DNA of 64,000 bases from Nitrosopumilus sp. (GTDB lineage: Archaea; Thermoproteota; Nitrososphaeria; Nitrososphaerales; Nitrosopumilaceae): NCBI RefSeq assembly GCF_025698945.1, contig NZ_JAILWM010000004.1, forward strand, positions 152,103 through 216,102, given 5' to 3'. The translations under genes were made by a program, and so were the position numbers. Below, piece by piece: positions 54,128 to 63,466 of the stretch. The notes under the pieces are model-generated. The model saw only the letters and a program-made list of their open reading frames with translations, was not told where the DNA came from and did no database searches. Positions within the stretch are counted from its first letter, which is position 1; the number at the start of each line of letters is the position of its first letter.

Positions 54128-55223
54128 CTCCTGAATAATTAGTAGTTAATTTTGACAAATTTTGACTTGCAATAACATCTTTGATTAATTTTTTTAATTC
54201 ATTGATATTTTTTCCTGTAAATGCAGATACAGAAACCCATTTTTTATTTTCAGATAAATTTAGAACGTTTACTTTTTCTTCTATCTCATTATTTTTTAGT
54301 AAATCTGATTTATTTAATGCATAAATCATTTTCTCTCTTTCTACTCCTAGTTCTCCTAGTGTTCTCATACAACTTGCAAATTTCTTTTTCAAGTCAAACT
54401 GTGGATCACTAATGTCAATTACTACAATAATGATATCAGTATGTCCTAATTCTTCTAAAGTGGATTTGAATGCATCAATCATGTAAGCTGGTAATTTACT
54501 GATAAATCCTACAGTATCTGAAATTAGAAATGATTCTCTATCTAAGGAAAATCTTCTTGTAGTTGTAGATAGAGTTGTAAATAGCTCTTTGCTTTGCTCT
54601 CTAGTTTCACCAGTCATTTTATTGAACAAAGTAGTTTTTCCTGCAGATGTATATCCTGCAAGAGAGATTGTTTTGAACCCCATTCGCTTTCTACCTTGTC
54701 TATGAAGCTCTCTTTGTTTTCCAGCTTTTTCTAGCTTGGATCTAATTGTTTGCATTCTGTGTTTAATATCATTATAGTACACATCAACCTCAAATTTTCC
54801 AATTCCCATAAAACCTGGTTGTTCACCCATATTAGAAAGGCGAACTTTTTCTTTAGCACGAACCATCTCATATCTTAGCTGCGCTAACTTTACTTGCAAT
54901 TTTGATTCTGCACTTGATGCTCTGCTTTCAAAAATTTCAAGAATTAGTGCTTCTCTATCTAATACTTCTCTGTGCAATGCAGAAGCAAGGTTGTAGTTTT
55001 GACTTGGTTTTAGGATTTCATCAAACACAATAACATCTGGTCTAATTCTCTCAGCAATTTCTTCGAGTTTTTCTAAAGCTCCTCCACTAATTCCATATTT
55101 TGGTTTTTTTAGAAAATTTTGAGTTATGGTATGGACAACTTGATATCCTGCGGCATCGCATAATCCTTTAGCCTCATTAATTGCATCTTCCTTATCATAT
55201 GTAATCAATATTGCAGAATTCAT
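54105..55223 (-). CDS. hflX: GTPase HflX
   Basis: The 372-residue protein has the HflX N-terminal domain (about 1-105), a coiled-coil helical hairpin (about 110-185) and a GTPase domain with G1 [11 protein letters not shown] near 192, G3 [10 protein letters not shown] near 239 and G4 NKSD near 306. It binds ribosomes and may rescue stalled ones. All GTP-binding motifs are intact. Confidence 0.95.
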   Translation of the reverse strand: MNSAILITYDKEDAINEAKGLCDAAGYQVVHTITQNFLKKPKYGISGGALEKLEEIAERIRPDVIVFDEILKPSQNYNLASALHREVLDREALILEIFESRASSAESKLQVKLAQLRYEMVRAKEKVRLSNMGEQPGFMGIGKFEVDVYYNDIKHRMQTIRSKLEKAGKQRELHRQGRKRMGFKTISLAGYTSAGKTTLFNKMTGETREQSKELFTTLSTTTRRFSLDRESFLISDTVGFISKLPAYMIDAFKSTLEELGHTDIIIVVIDISDPQFDLKKKFASCMRTLGELGVEREKMIYALNKSDLLKNNEIEEKVNVLNLSENKKWVSVSAFTGKNINELKKLIKDVIASQNLSKLTTNYSGVEETFGN

Positions 55224-55267
55224 TTTAGTTCAAAATCTCTCTCATTAACCGTTTTTTGATAATTATC

Positions 55268-56308
55268 CTATTTTTTAAGGGTCTTTTCTATATTCATATT
55301 CAAAACGATTTCTGCTATATCACTGGCATATTCTGAAATTCTTCTTATATTTTCCGTCATTCTCCTAATCCTGTAAATTTCCTCATCATCTTTTAGGGTT
55401 TTTGAGGCATCTCTAACTTTTTTCTCAAATTTTACAATTTCATCTGTTTTTTTAATTGTTTTTTCAGCCTGAGCATAATCTTCTTTGAATAATGCCAAAC
55501 ATGAATCATCTAAAACTGAAAGACAAAATTCATTCATATCTTGTAATTTTGATAGAATCTCTTTTTTTACTGGTTTTTTGAATTCAAGAAGATCTTTTGC
55601 TATAAATGCAGCATGATCTCCAGTTCTTTCAATATTTTTTACAACTAATCTATACCCTAGACAATTCCTTGCATTTCTAAACCCCATTTCTTTTAGCATA
55701 TGCTCATTTTGAATTGCAATCTTTAATTGTCGAATTATGTAGAATCCAAATCTATCTACTTCATCATCTGTATTGATTACTTCTTGTGCAAGATCCAAAT
55801 TATTCTCTTTAACCGCCAAAATTGCATCACTTGACATTGATTTTGCTAAATGAATCATTCTTTTGAAAGCCCCATCTACTGATAATTCAAGTAAATTAAC
55901 TAAAACTTGAACTGTAATTCCTGCACTTGAATCAGAAATTATTTCTGAACCCATCAGCATTCTTTTTACTGCTTCTTTTACCGTGTTTCTTTGGTTAGGA
56001 CTAAGCCTTCCGTTTTTAGGTTTTACATTTATTGTTTTGAATCCTAAAAAATACAAGGAAATTAATTTTCTAACAATTGATGATGCTTCTTCTTCTACAT
56101 CAATCTCAATTACGGCATCTTCTTTTTTTTGGATACGCGATTCAAATTTTGGAGGATAGAGTTCTAAGGTTGCAGAACCTTTTCTTATCATTCTGATCTG
56201 GTCGCCCTGTTTTAGACCAAGATCAAGAATCCATTGTTTAGGTAATGAAACTATATATGATGATTTTCCAGTAAATTGAATTTTCCTTGTTTCTTCTCTT
56301 TCTTCCAT
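55268..56308 (-). CDS. PhoU-domain regulator with AbrB-type N-terminus
   Basis: The 346-residue protein has an AbrB/SpoVT swapped-hairpin DNA-binding domain (about 6-50, RKIQFTGKSSYIVSLPKQW) followed by two PhoU-type three-helix units (about 110-340). This archaeal arrangement is thought to control phosphate uptake genes. No pst genes are nearby. Confidence 0.9.
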   Translation of the reverse strand: MEEREETRKIQFTGKSSYIVSLPKQWILDLGLKQGDQIRMIRKGSATLELYPPKFESRIQKKEDAVIEIDVEEEASSIVRKLISLYFLGFKTINVKPKNGRLSPNQRNTVKEAVKRMLMGSEIISDSSAGITVQVLVNLLELSVDGAFKRMIHLAKSMSSDAILAVKENNLDLAQEVINTDDEVDRFGFYIIRQLKIAIQNEHMLKEMGFRNARNCLGYRLVVKNIERTGDHAAFIAKDLLEFKKPVKKEILSKLQDMNEFCLSVLDDSCLALFKEDYAQAEKTIKKTDEIVKFEKKVRDASKTLKDDEEIYRIRRMTENIRRISEYASDIAEIVLNMNIEKTLKK

Positions 56309-56392
56309 GATCTAAATAAAAAATTCCATTCTATATAGTTTGTGACAAAAAATATAGTATTGCATTGAACTAATATTAAGTTCAAAATTCTT

Positions 56393-56872
56393 ATGTTTAT
56401 GGATAATGTTTTGAAATTAAAGCATACCTTAGATGCCTTATTTGGTAGTGGAGTGTCAAAACAATTGCCTAAAGAAATTGAAATGACTTTCTCAAGAAAG
56501 ACTGGAAGAATTAGAACTGTTTCTCATGATGGTAAATTACTCTGTACTTTGAGAATTGATGGTGGACTGGCAATAAGCCCTTATCTTGCACAAATCTTAT
56601 TAAAAAATAAAAAATTTCGTGAAAACTGTGTAGAAATAAATGATGAAGCAGCACCTTTTGTTAAGGATGGTAAATCTGTATTTTGTAAACATGTAGTGTG
56701 GTGTGGAAAAAATGTTCGAATTTCTGCTGATACCCCAGTAATTTTTGGAGATAAAGTCATAGCAGTTGGAAAGGCTGTTTTGTCAAATGAGATGATTTCT
56801 GATTTTAAAAGAGGCGTGGCCATTAAGGTCAGAGATAGTTTAAAAAGTCGAAATGAGGAAATAAAATCATGA
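56393..56872 (+). CDS. PUA-domain RNA-binding protein
   Basis: The 159-residue protein has an N-terminal alpha/beta part (1-70) and a C-terminal PUA domain (about 75-150: FVKDGKSVFCKHVV, then VIFGDKVIAVGKAVLS). The layout resembles the archaeal relatives of MCT-1/Tma20, which act on ribosomes. It overlaps the NAC gene by 4 nt, supporting a translation-related role. The ATG at 56399 is an alternative start. Confidence 0.88.
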   Translation: MFMDNVLKLKHTLDALFGSGVSKQLPKEIEMTFSRKTGRIRTVSHDGKLLCTLRIDGGLAISPYLAQILLKNKKFRENCVEINDEAAPFVKDGKSVFCKHVVWCGKNVRISADTPVIFGDKVIAVGKAVLSNEMISDFKRGVAIKVRDSLKSRNEEIKS

Positions 56873-57210
56873 TGCGTGGTGGAAATCGCGAAATGCGAAG
56901 AATGATGGATAAGATGGGGCTTGATATGAGTGAGATTCCTAATGTTCAAGAAGTAATCATAAAGACAGATAAAAAAGAAATCATTGTAACCAAACCATCT
57001 GTAACTGAAATGAAGGCAAAAGAAAATTCAATTTTCACAGTTACTGCAGATAGTTATGAAGAAAGAGAACTAGAAGTTCCAATTTTCTCTGATGAGGATA
57101 TTCAATTAGTTAGTCAGCAAGCTGGAGTTGATGAAGAAAAAGCTAGGGTTGCTTTAGAGGAAGCAAAAGGCGATCTAGCCCGAGCAATATTACTTCTGAC
57201 AACTGGATAA
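56869..57210 (+). CDS. nac: Nascent polypeptide-associated complex protein (archaeal NAC)
   Basis: The 113-residue protein has a Met/Arg-rich start (MMRGGNREMRRMMDKMG), the NAC barrel (about 22-60) and a C-terminal UBA domain (about 75-113, QLVSQQAGVDEEKARVALEE). It forms homodimers that cover emerging chains at the ribosome. Confidence 0.96.
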   Translation: MMRGGNREMRRMMDKMGLDMSEIPNVQEVIIKTDKKEIIVTKPSVTEMKAKENSIFTVTADSYEERELEVPIFSDEDIQLVSQQAGVDEEKARVALEEAKGDLARAILLLTTG

Positions 57211-57284
57211 TTTACCATTTTTGTGCCTAGAAATTTGATAAAAATGAATGATTTAAGTATTGGAATAATAGAATTTTGGATATA

Positions 57285-57620
57285 ATGAGCAGTATGGCTG
57301 AATCCAAAGTTACTGGAATAATCAAGTCTCTAAATGAACTTGAAAATGATCTTGATTCTCTTACAAGCAAAGTAGCAGATATGAAAAAACAACTTTCAAT
57401 CAAAGCAACCACCGAAATTGACTCACTATTAGAAAAAACAAGAGAAATGGCTACAAAAGAAGCAGAAACTATGATTAATGCTTCTAAAGAAAAGGCCACA
57501 GCAGAATCTGCAAAAATTGCTCAGGCTGGTGAGGCTAAACTATCAGAAACTCAATCAAATATTGATGCAAATTTTGATGAAGCAGTAAAACATGTCGTGT
57601 CAACTGTTTTGAAGGCATAA
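57285..57620 (+). CDS. Long coiled-coil protein, candidate ATP synthase subunit H
   Basis: The 111-residue protein (from the ATG at 57285) is almost all helix, with an Ala/Lys/Glu-rich middle (TREMATKEAETMINASKEK) and no Cys, Trp or Pro. Length and the right-handed-coiled-coil-like spacing resemble AhaH, the peripheral-stalk partner of subunit E, which is missing from the ATP synthase cluster at 0.4-7.5 kb. This is inference from composition only. Confidence 0.6.
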   Translation: MSSMAESKVTGIIKSLNELENDLDSLTSKVADMKKQLSIKATTEIDSLLEKTREMATKEAETMINASKEKATAESAKIAQAGEAKLSETQSNIDANFDEAVKHVVSTVLKA

Positions 57621-57641
57621 AAATAAATTCCATTTTTCATC

Positions 57642-58304
57642 TTGAATAATATCGATCCCATACTAAATGCTCGTATTGGAATTGCTACTGTTTATGGTAA
57701 ACCTTACTATAGATTTTCCACATATTTGAAAACTCTCAATTTACCATTTGATTCTATTCTGCCTGAAGAAATAATTAATTATGCTGGACATCTCATCCTC
57801 ACAACTAAAAAAGAATCTCCAAAAAAATGTGAAAAGGCTTTACTTTATGAAGATATCTTTGAAAATCATCCTACAGTAATAAAGGGATTGATGATGCAAA
57901 AACTAAATTTGGATTATTTAGAGAAAGATCTCATTTTAGGTATTGATCCTGGAAAGAGAATTGGCTTGTCTATTTTTTATTATGGTAAAGAAATTGAGAG
58001 CATTTTTCATTCCTCAGTTGAAAATTTAATTTCTCATGTAATTTGTGTTTTGGGAGGCCTTCGTGCAAAAAGAAAAATTGTTAAAATTGGAAATGGCAAT
58101 ATGCACATTGCTAAACAAATTTCTACAATGCTTAATTTGAAATTCTGCTCATCTTATGAATTAGAATTTGTAGATGAAAGAAAAACCAGCTTAAAAATCA
58201 AGAATTTTAATCAGCGTGGAAAACGTGATATGCTTTCTGCAAAGTATATATCTCAAAGAGATGGTTTTAGATATTCAATTTTACCTCTTTCAATAACTGG
58301 ATAA
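57642..58304 (+). CDS. RuvC/RNase H-like fold protein
   Basis: The 220-residue protein (TTG start) contains a strand-loop DLILGIDPGKRIGLSIF near 95-110, the first catalytic strand pattern of RuvC-like nucleases, and an acidic VDERKTS near residue 183 and RDMLSAKYISQRDG near 200. The first 90 residues are a separate domain. Possible nuclease for branched DNA, but the full set of metal-binding acids is not certain. I find no clear named family. Confidence 0.6.
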   Translation: MNNIDPILNARIGIATVYGKPYYRFSTYLKTLNLPFDSILPEEIINYAGHLILTTKKESPKKCEKALLYEDIFENHPTVIKGLMMQKLNLDYLEKDLILGIDPGKRIGLSIFYYGKEIESIFHSSVENLISHVICVLGGLRAKRKIVKIGNGNMHIAKQISTMLNLKFCSSYELEFVDERKTSLKIKNFNQRGKRDMLSAKYISQRDGFRYSILPLSITG

Positions 58305-58643
58305 AATTCGAATTTGAAAAATTTTTAAAAATCAAGATATTCTAGAATCTTTTCAAAAACGTATTCATCATTTATGATTAAAGTATGAACTTCTCATGAA
58401 TTTTTCAATTTTTCAAGATAAAATTGAAATTTTTACTCAAACAACTATATGGATAGGTGTTATTTTTTCAAAAATATCATTTCTGAATAAGCTATACATA
58501 TTTATTGAAGAATTATTGGTTTTTTTTGAAACTAATAACTTTGATCGATCTAAATGATAAAAGAATTACATTTTTTTAGATTTATTTTGAATATTTTATC
58601 GATCCATCCTTATATAGTTATGAATTCTATATAAAACACCAAG
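58305..58643. other. 339-bp A/T-rich spacer with one doubtful ORF
   Basis: The spacer is very A/T-rich. One 53-codon ORF at 58396-58557 (plus) would encode a hydrophobic, Phe/Ile-rich peptide, but its content tracks base composition and it lacks a promoter I can see, so I do not call it. CTTATATAG at about 58611-58619 with the ATG of the next gene at 58644 fits a TATA element about 28 nt upstream of that start. Confidence 0.6.
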
Positions 58644-59114
58644 ATGACTTGTAAAGGAATTTGTGTTAGATATAAGGCTCAAAAGCCTGTTGGAACCGGA
58701 AGATATGCTTCTGGACAACGTCGATGCCAAATTTGCGAAATTTTCATCAAATGGGAAGGGCTCTGGTGTCCATGTTGTGGATATAGATTAAGAACAAAAC
58801 CACGTAATCTGAAATATAAAGCAAAATTACGAGCAAGGGTAGAGGCTGATTCTATTGAGGCTCAAGCAGTAGCAGATACTCAATCAAATGAGATTGAAGT
58901 AGAAGCAATACCAGCAAAATCTAAATCAAAAGCTAAAACTGCAAAAGCAAAAACCACTAAGTCAAAGGGTTCAACAAAAACAAAAGAAAAAACTTCATGC
59001 ACTTTTTGTGAAAAAATGTTTGTCTATGTAGACAAACACGAAAAAAATTGCAAGAAGAATCCAAATAAAGTTGAAGCTTCCCACGAAAGTGAAACAATAG
59101 CAATAAAAGCATAA
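58644..59114 (+). CDS. CKGIC-family Cys-rich protein with C-terminal zinc finger
   Basis: The 156-residue protein has the Cys-rich CKGIC domain (1-55: RYASGQRRCQICEIF and CPCCGYRLRTKPRN), a Lys/Ala-rich linker (about 60-120, histone-tail-like) and a C-terminal CTFCEKMF ... HEKNC zinc finger of the Cys3His type. It is the larger paralogue of the protein at 39717. Probably nucleic-acid-binding. Confidence 0.8.
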   Translation: MTCKGICVRYKAQKPVGTGRYASGQRRCQICEIFIKWEGLWCPCCGYRLRTKPRNLKYKAKLRARVEADSIEAQAVADTQSNEIEVEAIPAKSKSKAKTAKAKTTKSKGSTKTKEKTSCTFCEKMFVYVDKHEKNCKKNPNKVEASHESETIAIKA

Positions 59115-59131
59115 GGCTTGTTCATAGCTTA

Positions 59132-59473
59132 TTGAACTCTCCAAATGGATTTTTCCATAGATTGGTAAATTTGGAGAGCCGAAACTTTTCTTTAAACATT
59201 CAAAAATTTGATAATGGTTATTTTGTATCTATTACCGAAGGTTCTAACAAATTAGGTTCTATGGTTGTATCCTTGGCTACAGGACCTTCACCAGTAACAA
59301 CTACCGTAATTCCATCCAAGACTGAATCTCTTTTTCTCAAATTAGTAGCTGAAAGAATAAGCACTAGGATGCGAGGTATTGCTATTGTGACTACATTTAT
59401 CCAAAAGGAACTAAACCCTGATGCTGCAAAAGGCTTAATGTCTGAAATAATGGAAATGATTGAGAATGAGTGA
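59132..59473 (+). CDS. Possible proteasome-assembly-chaperone-3-like protein
   Basis: The 113-residue protein (TTG start) has a beta-sheet half with KLGSMVVSLA and TTTVIPSKTESLFLKLVAERI and a final helical part. The arrangement resembles the small PAC3/PAC4 chaperones, which help build the proteasome alpha ring. Similarity is judged by eye only. It overlaps the UbiD gene by 8 nt. Confidence 0.45.
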   Translation: MNSPNGFFHRLVNLESRNFSLNIQKFDNGYFVSITEGSNKLGSMVVSLATGPSPVTTTVIPSKTESLFLKLVAERISTRMRGIAIVTTFIQKELNPDAAKGLMSEIMEMIENE

Positions 59474-60797
59474 TTTAAGAAATTATATCTCAAAACTAAA
59501 AAAGAGTAAAGATCTTAAAATAGTAAAAACCAAAGTATCCACTAAATTTGAAATTGCAGGAATTACAGCGAAAGTAGACGGTTTAGATGCTGTTTTATTT
59601 GAAAATATTAAAGAAAGTAAATTCCATTTGGTGTCTAATCTAGTAGGAACTCGAAAAAGATTTGCTTTAGCAGTTGGGACAACAGAAGCAAACATCCATC
59701 AAAAAATCATTTCAGCTATTAAAAAAGCAAAAAGGCCTAAAGTTATTCCTTATGGAAAATTCATGGAAAATAAATCAAAAAATGTGTATTCCATGCCTAT
59801 AGTTACTCATTTTGAAAAAGAATCAGGCCCATTTATCACATCCTCAATAGCATATGCAGTTAATCCCGATACTGGAAAACAAAATTCATCATTTCATCGA
59901 TTAATGCCTATTGATAAAACTCATTTTTCTATAAGAATGGTTGAGGGCCGTCATCTACATCGATGTTTTATTGATGCTAAAGAACATGGTGAAGATCTTA
60001 AAATTGCAATAACTGTTGGTGTACATCCAGCTATTTCAATTGCTGGTGCATATCAAGCTGAATGGGGAAAAGATGAAATTGATATTGCAAATTCTCTTTT
60101 AGATGGAAAACTAACTCTAGCAAAACTTCCATATTCTGGATTAAACGTTCCATCTAATTCTGAAATTGTTATGGAAGGAAAAATACTACGTGATAAAACT
60201 CATCCTGAATGGATGGTTGAAATGCTTCAAACATATGATCATAAGCGTTCACAACCCATTTTTGAACTTGAAAATCTTTACTTTAGAAATAATCCAATTT
60301 TTCATGATGTTTTATCAGGATATTCTGAGCATAGATTACTCATGGGAATGCCTATTGAATCCAAACTAAATGGAGAATTGAAAAAAACATTTCCACAAAC
60401 AGTTCAGGTATCGATGACAAATGGTGGATGTAATTGGTTACATGCAGTTGTTCAAATTAAAAAGAAAAATGAATCTGATCCTAAAAAAATTATTAAAAAG
60501 ACGTTTGAATCGCATCGTTCTCTTAAACAAGTAACAATAGTTGATGAAGATATTGATCCTAATAATGCTGAATCTGTAGAATATGCAATGGCAACTCGTT
60601 TTCAAGCTGATAAAGATTTAGTTATTTTAAAAAATGTTAGAGGGTCTAGTTTAGATCCTTCTAGCAATCAACAAAAATTAAAAACTGCAAAAATTGGATT
60701 TGATGCTACACGCTCATTTTCAAAGCGTCCAGAAGGATTTGAGATGGCAAAAATTCCAAAAATTGATAAAATTAAACTAAAAAAATATTTCAAATAA
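59466..60797 (+). CDS. UbiD-family decarboxylase
   Basis: From the ATG at 59466 the protein has 443 residues. It has UbiD features: THFEKESGPFITSSIAYA near 113, FSIRMVEGRHLHRC near 155, VGVHPAISIAGAY near 181 and the EIVMEGKI segment near 232, which carries one of the catalytic Glu residues. It needs prenylated FMN. In many archaea the family member is anhydromevalonate phosphate decarboxylase of the modified mevalonate route to isoprenoid lipids; that is the likely job here. Confidence 0.88.
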   Translation: MSDLRNYISKLKKSKDLKIVKTKVSTKFEIAGITAKVDGLDAVLFENIKESKFHLVSNLVGTRKRFALAVGTTEANIHQKIISAIKKAKRPKVIPYGKFMENKSKNVYSMPIVTHFEKESGPFITSSIAYAVNPDTGKQNSSFHRLMPIDKTHFSIRMVEGRHLHRCFIDAKEHGEDLKIAITVGVHPAISIAGAYQAEWGKDEIDIANSLLDGKLTLAKLPYSGLNVPSNSEIVMEGKILRDKTHPEWMVEMLQTYDHKRSQPIFELENLYFRNNPIFHDVLSGYSEHRLLMGMPIESKLNGELKKTFPQTVQVSMTNGGCNWLHAVVQIKKKNESDPKKIIKKTFESHRSLKQVTIVDEDIDPNNAESVEYAMATRFQADKDLVILKNVRGSSLDPSSNQQKLKTAKIGFDATRSFSKRPEGFEMAKIPKIDKIKLKKYFK

Positions 60798-60851
60798 TCA
60801 TCATTACTGATTAAATTAAATGGGATGAGAATTCCATCTTAGTGAAATAAA

Positions 60852-61337
60852 ATGGAAAAAAATCCTACAATTCGAGAAAAAAGTCCTTCTGAGTCACATG
60901 CCGAAGTTATAGTTAGGATGTTTCCATCTGATGCCAATCCAGCAGGAAATGTCTTTGGTGGTGAAATTTTAAAACACATTGATATGGTGGCAGGTATTGT
61001 TGCACAAAGACATTCCCAATCTAATGCTGTTACTGTCTCAATGGACAGTGTTAATTTCTTAAAACCTGTTTTTGTAGGAAATGTTCTCAAACTAAATGCC
61101 AGAATTAATTATGTTCACAACTCTTCTATGGAAATTGAAGTCAAAGCTGAAGCAGAAGACATAGTTACGGGTATTAGAACAATTACTGGCACTGCATTTG
61201 TAACATTTGTTGCACTTGATAAAAATGGAAAACCAATGCATGTTCCAAAATTATCTCTAAAAACAGATGAAGATAGAACCAAATTTGAAGAAGGTAAATT
61301 ACGAATGGAAAAGAGATTAAAAAATCGTAAAAAATAA
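60852..61337 (+). CDS. Acyl-CoA thioesterase (hotdog fold)
   Basis: The 161-residue protein has the cytosolic acyl-CoA thioesterase pattern: NPAGNVFGGEILKHIDMVAG near residue 34, VTVSMDSVNFLKPV near 59 and the long strand MEIEVKAEAED near 94. It hydrolyses CoA esters; the substrate is not defined. Last residues are basic. Confidence 0.9.
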   Translation: MEKNPTIREKSPSESHAEVIVRMFPSDANPAGNVFGGEILKHIDMVAGIVAQRHSQSNAVTVSMDSVNFLKPVFVGNVLKLNARINYVHNSSMEIEVKAEAEDIVTGIRTITGTAFVTFVALDKNGKPMHVPKLSLKTDEDRTKFEEGKLRMEKRLKNRKK

Positions 61338-61390
61338 CAAATCTGATTTTTATAGATCCATTTAAGAATAATGAAAATAATCTTTAGTTG

Positions 61391-61804
61391 ATGTCTGAAC
61401 AAGAAAAACCAAATGAATGGGATTCATTGTGGCAAGAATACACAAAATCTCTAGAAAATTGGAAGACTCTCTTTGAGCAAATTCAAAATGCTAGTAATGA
61501 AATGCAAGCAAAATTCAATGAAGTTTGGGAAAAAGCTACTGTTGAATCTAGTGCTGAAACCATGAAGCTATTTGGAGAAAACTGGCAAAAAGCATTGAAT
61601 GAAGCAGGAATGAAAAGTTTTAAAGACTTTAGTGAAAATTGGCAAAAATCACTTAATGATTCTAATGCTGCAACTTTCAAACAATTTGCTGAAAATTGGC
61701 AAAATTCTCTAAGTTCATCATCTCTTGAACAAATGAATGCATATGGCGAAATGATGAAAAAATTTGCTGAAACTTGGAGTTCAATGTGGCCAAAAACCAA
61801 CTAA
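61391..61804 (+). CDS. Helical repeat protein, phasin-like
   Basis: The 137-residue protein (ATG at 61391) is all helix and Trp-rich. A unit of 19-21 residues is repeated at least three times (FGENWQKALNEAG, FSENWQKSLNDSN, FAENWQNSLSSSS), ending in a final ETWSSMWPK. Amphipathic helices of this type occur in phasins and PhaE, which coat polyhydroxyalkanoate granules; thaumarchaea can have PHA synthase. No phaC is in this window, so this is a suggestion only. Confidence 0.55.
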   Translation: MSEQEKPNEWDSLWQEYTKSLENWKTLFEQIQNASNEMQAKFNEVWEKATVESSAETMKLFGENWQKALNEAGMKSFKDFSENWQKSLNDSNAATFKQFAENWQNSLSSSSLEQMNAYGEMMKKFAETWSSMWPKTN

Positions 61805-61813
61805 TTAATTGAA

Positions 61814-62020
61814 TTGAGAGAAAAACTTCTCTTTTTTTGTACTTGTACTTTAGAAATTCTTACAGCAATTGGTGTAATTTCGTATTTGTTTTATCAGAAT
61901 GAGCCAATTCTTGGGTTTATTTCAATGATAGTTTTTGGAAAATTAATTATCTTTCATTTTATAATTGAGTATTTTGATAAAAACCATTCAAAAGAATTAA
62001 AGAAAATTCTTAGGAGTTAA
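61814..62020 (+). CDS. Small two-helix membrane protein, 68 aa
   Basis: The 68-residue protein has two hydrophobic segments (about 5-25 and 31-52) and a short charged tail. Two Cys are in the first helix (FCTCTL). No family is recognised. TTG start, 9 nt after the phasin-like gene; it overlaps the next, convergent gene by 4 bp. Confidence 0.6.
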   Translation: MREKLLFFCTCTLEILTAIGVISYLFYQNEPILGFISMIVFGKLIIFHFIIEYFDKNHSKELKKILRS

Positions 62021-62316
62021 TTCTTTATTTCGTAATAATCTACTGAATGAGAAAATTGTCTATTATGATCCACTTCTTTCCAAAATTTTTCCTCGTCAAT
62101 TTTTTTACCTTCTGAAATCCAAACATTAAGAATTTTTTGCATAAACATTTGTGTGGTATCATCAATTTGTGGTCTTATTCCAGTATCTTTTTCAATTTTG
62201 TCTCTTTCTTCTTTGAGTTTTTTTAAAATTTCTTTTAGATTCCTTCCATTGATTTCTGCAGCTTTTTCTCTTTTTTTAATTTGTAGTTCTTTTTTAAAAT
62301 TAGAAAAAAATCCCAT
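62017..62316 (-). CDS. 99-aa hypothetical protein, highly charged
   Basis: The first 45 residues are Lys/Glu-rich and probably one long helix; the rest is mixed, with DTTQMFMQKILNVWISEG and a final Tyr-Tyr segment. There is no membrane helix or Cys. No family recognised. The gene is 86 bp downstream of the next minus-strand gene. Confidence 0.6.
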   Translation of the reverse strand: MGFFSNFKKELQIKKREKAAEINGRNLKEILKKLKEERDKIEKDTGIRPQIDDTTQMFMQKILNVWISEGKKIDEEKFWKEVDHNRQFSHSVDYYEIKN

Positions 62317-62402
62317 ATTATTTATCAGTTATAGTTTTTTAAAAAGAATTGTTGATTAAATCTTTGAGAAGCTAATTTTTTTAAATTATTCTCTCATTTT
62401 TA

Positions 62403-63086
62403 TTATTTCCAAGTAGTTAATTCTCTAATTTTCTCTCTAGAATCTTGTACAATTCTCTTAATTACTGGAATGTAAATTTTGACTGTATATGCTATTTCTA
62501 CATCATCAAAATCCTCAATATCAAGAAATGCAGATGCTAACACCTGATTTTCACTAACTTTAGGCTCATTATTTTGAACTCTTTTCTGATTAATAATTTC
62601 TAAAAATATTGGTAGTTGTCTTTTAACTTCATAATTTAATTCATCTTTAGAACGTAATTTTTTACTAGACAAATTGAATTTGATCTGTTGGTAGATATCA
62701 TCTTTGTATCTGTCTGATGCTCTTATCATTATTTTAATATCTGGTAATTTATTGAATTTCTTTCTGAATTCCAATATTTTCTGCATTGTTTTAGGGATTG
62801 GATTTTGATGCTCTTGAATTTCTTTATTAGAAAACCACTCTGAAAATTTTATTGCGTTTAGATCATTTTTTTGTCTTGCTTTTTCAAAAAATTCTTTTTG
62901 AGAAACTTTACCTGAAATAAATAATCCAAAATCTCTATTTGCTTCTTCAAAAATTCCATTAGTTATTTTATTTATTGAATTTACAAATTCATTTAAGAAA
63001 TAGTTTACATAGAATGGGTCAGGATCATATTGCTGTATTTGTTTTAAATAAATTTCACAATTTTTTATTGATTCATCAATATCCAT
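62403..63086 (-). CDS. 227-aa hypothetical soluble protein
   Basis: The protein is largely helical and acidic/basic mixed. I recognise no family or active-site pattern. One Cys (about residue 10). The gene starts 5 bp after the stop of the 124-aa gene upstream, so they form a two-gene operon. Confidence 0.65.
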   Translation of the reverse strand: MDIDESIKNCEIYLKQIQQYDPDPFYVNYFLNEFVNSINKITNGIFEEANRDFGLFISGKVSQKEFFEKARQKNDLNAIKFSEWFSNKEIQEHQNPIPKTMQKILEFRKKFNKLPDIKIMIRASDRYKDDIYQQIKFNLSSKKLRSKDELNYEVKRQLPIFLEIINQKRVQNNEPKVSENQVLASAFLDIEDFDDVEIAYTVKIYIPVIKRIVQDSREKIRELTTWK

Positions 63087-63091
63087 CTATT

Positions 63092-63466
63092 TCAATTAGA
63101 TTTTTGTGTGGCATATTTGGATTGTGCTTTTAAGTTTGTAGCAAGTTCTTTAAAAATTTCATTAACACTAACATCTACCAAATTAATTGTTGCATTTTCT
63201 TTTACGATTTGCTTTTCAAATTTTTCCTTAATTGCAAATGATACTGATGACCAATGTAAAATTCCTTTTAATTGTTCTTCCACCGTAATATTTGTTGTTG
63301 GAAAATTTGCAGGAGAAAAAACAATCCCGTTAGTCCATTGCATTGTTGGAATACCTCCACCTGATGATCTTGTACTAAATGCTATTTGTTTAACCCAATC
63401 ATCAAAATGATATTCAATCACTTCATGAATTATCAACTTTTTCCATGGTTCTATAGAAATTTCCAT
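63092..63466 (-). CDS. 124-aa hypothetical protein
   Basis: The protein starts MEISIEPWKKLIIHEVIEYH and contains GGGIPTMQWTNGIVFSP, a Gly-rich loop followed by beta structure, then a helix-rich C-terminal half. No known family. It is probably co-transcribed with the 227-aa gene. Confidence 0.65.
   Translation of the reverse strand: MEISIEPWKKLIIHEVIEYHFDDWVKQIAFSTRSSGGGIPTMQWTNGIVFSPANFPTTNITVEEQLKGILHWSSVSFAIKEKFEKQIVKENATINLVDVSVNEIFKELATNLKAQSKYATQKSN

Noticed and set aside
58396..58557. 53-codon hydrophobic ORF in an AT-rich spacer
   Set aside because: Composition explains it (Phe, Ile, Asn, Lys); no promoter, ribosome site or motif supports it.
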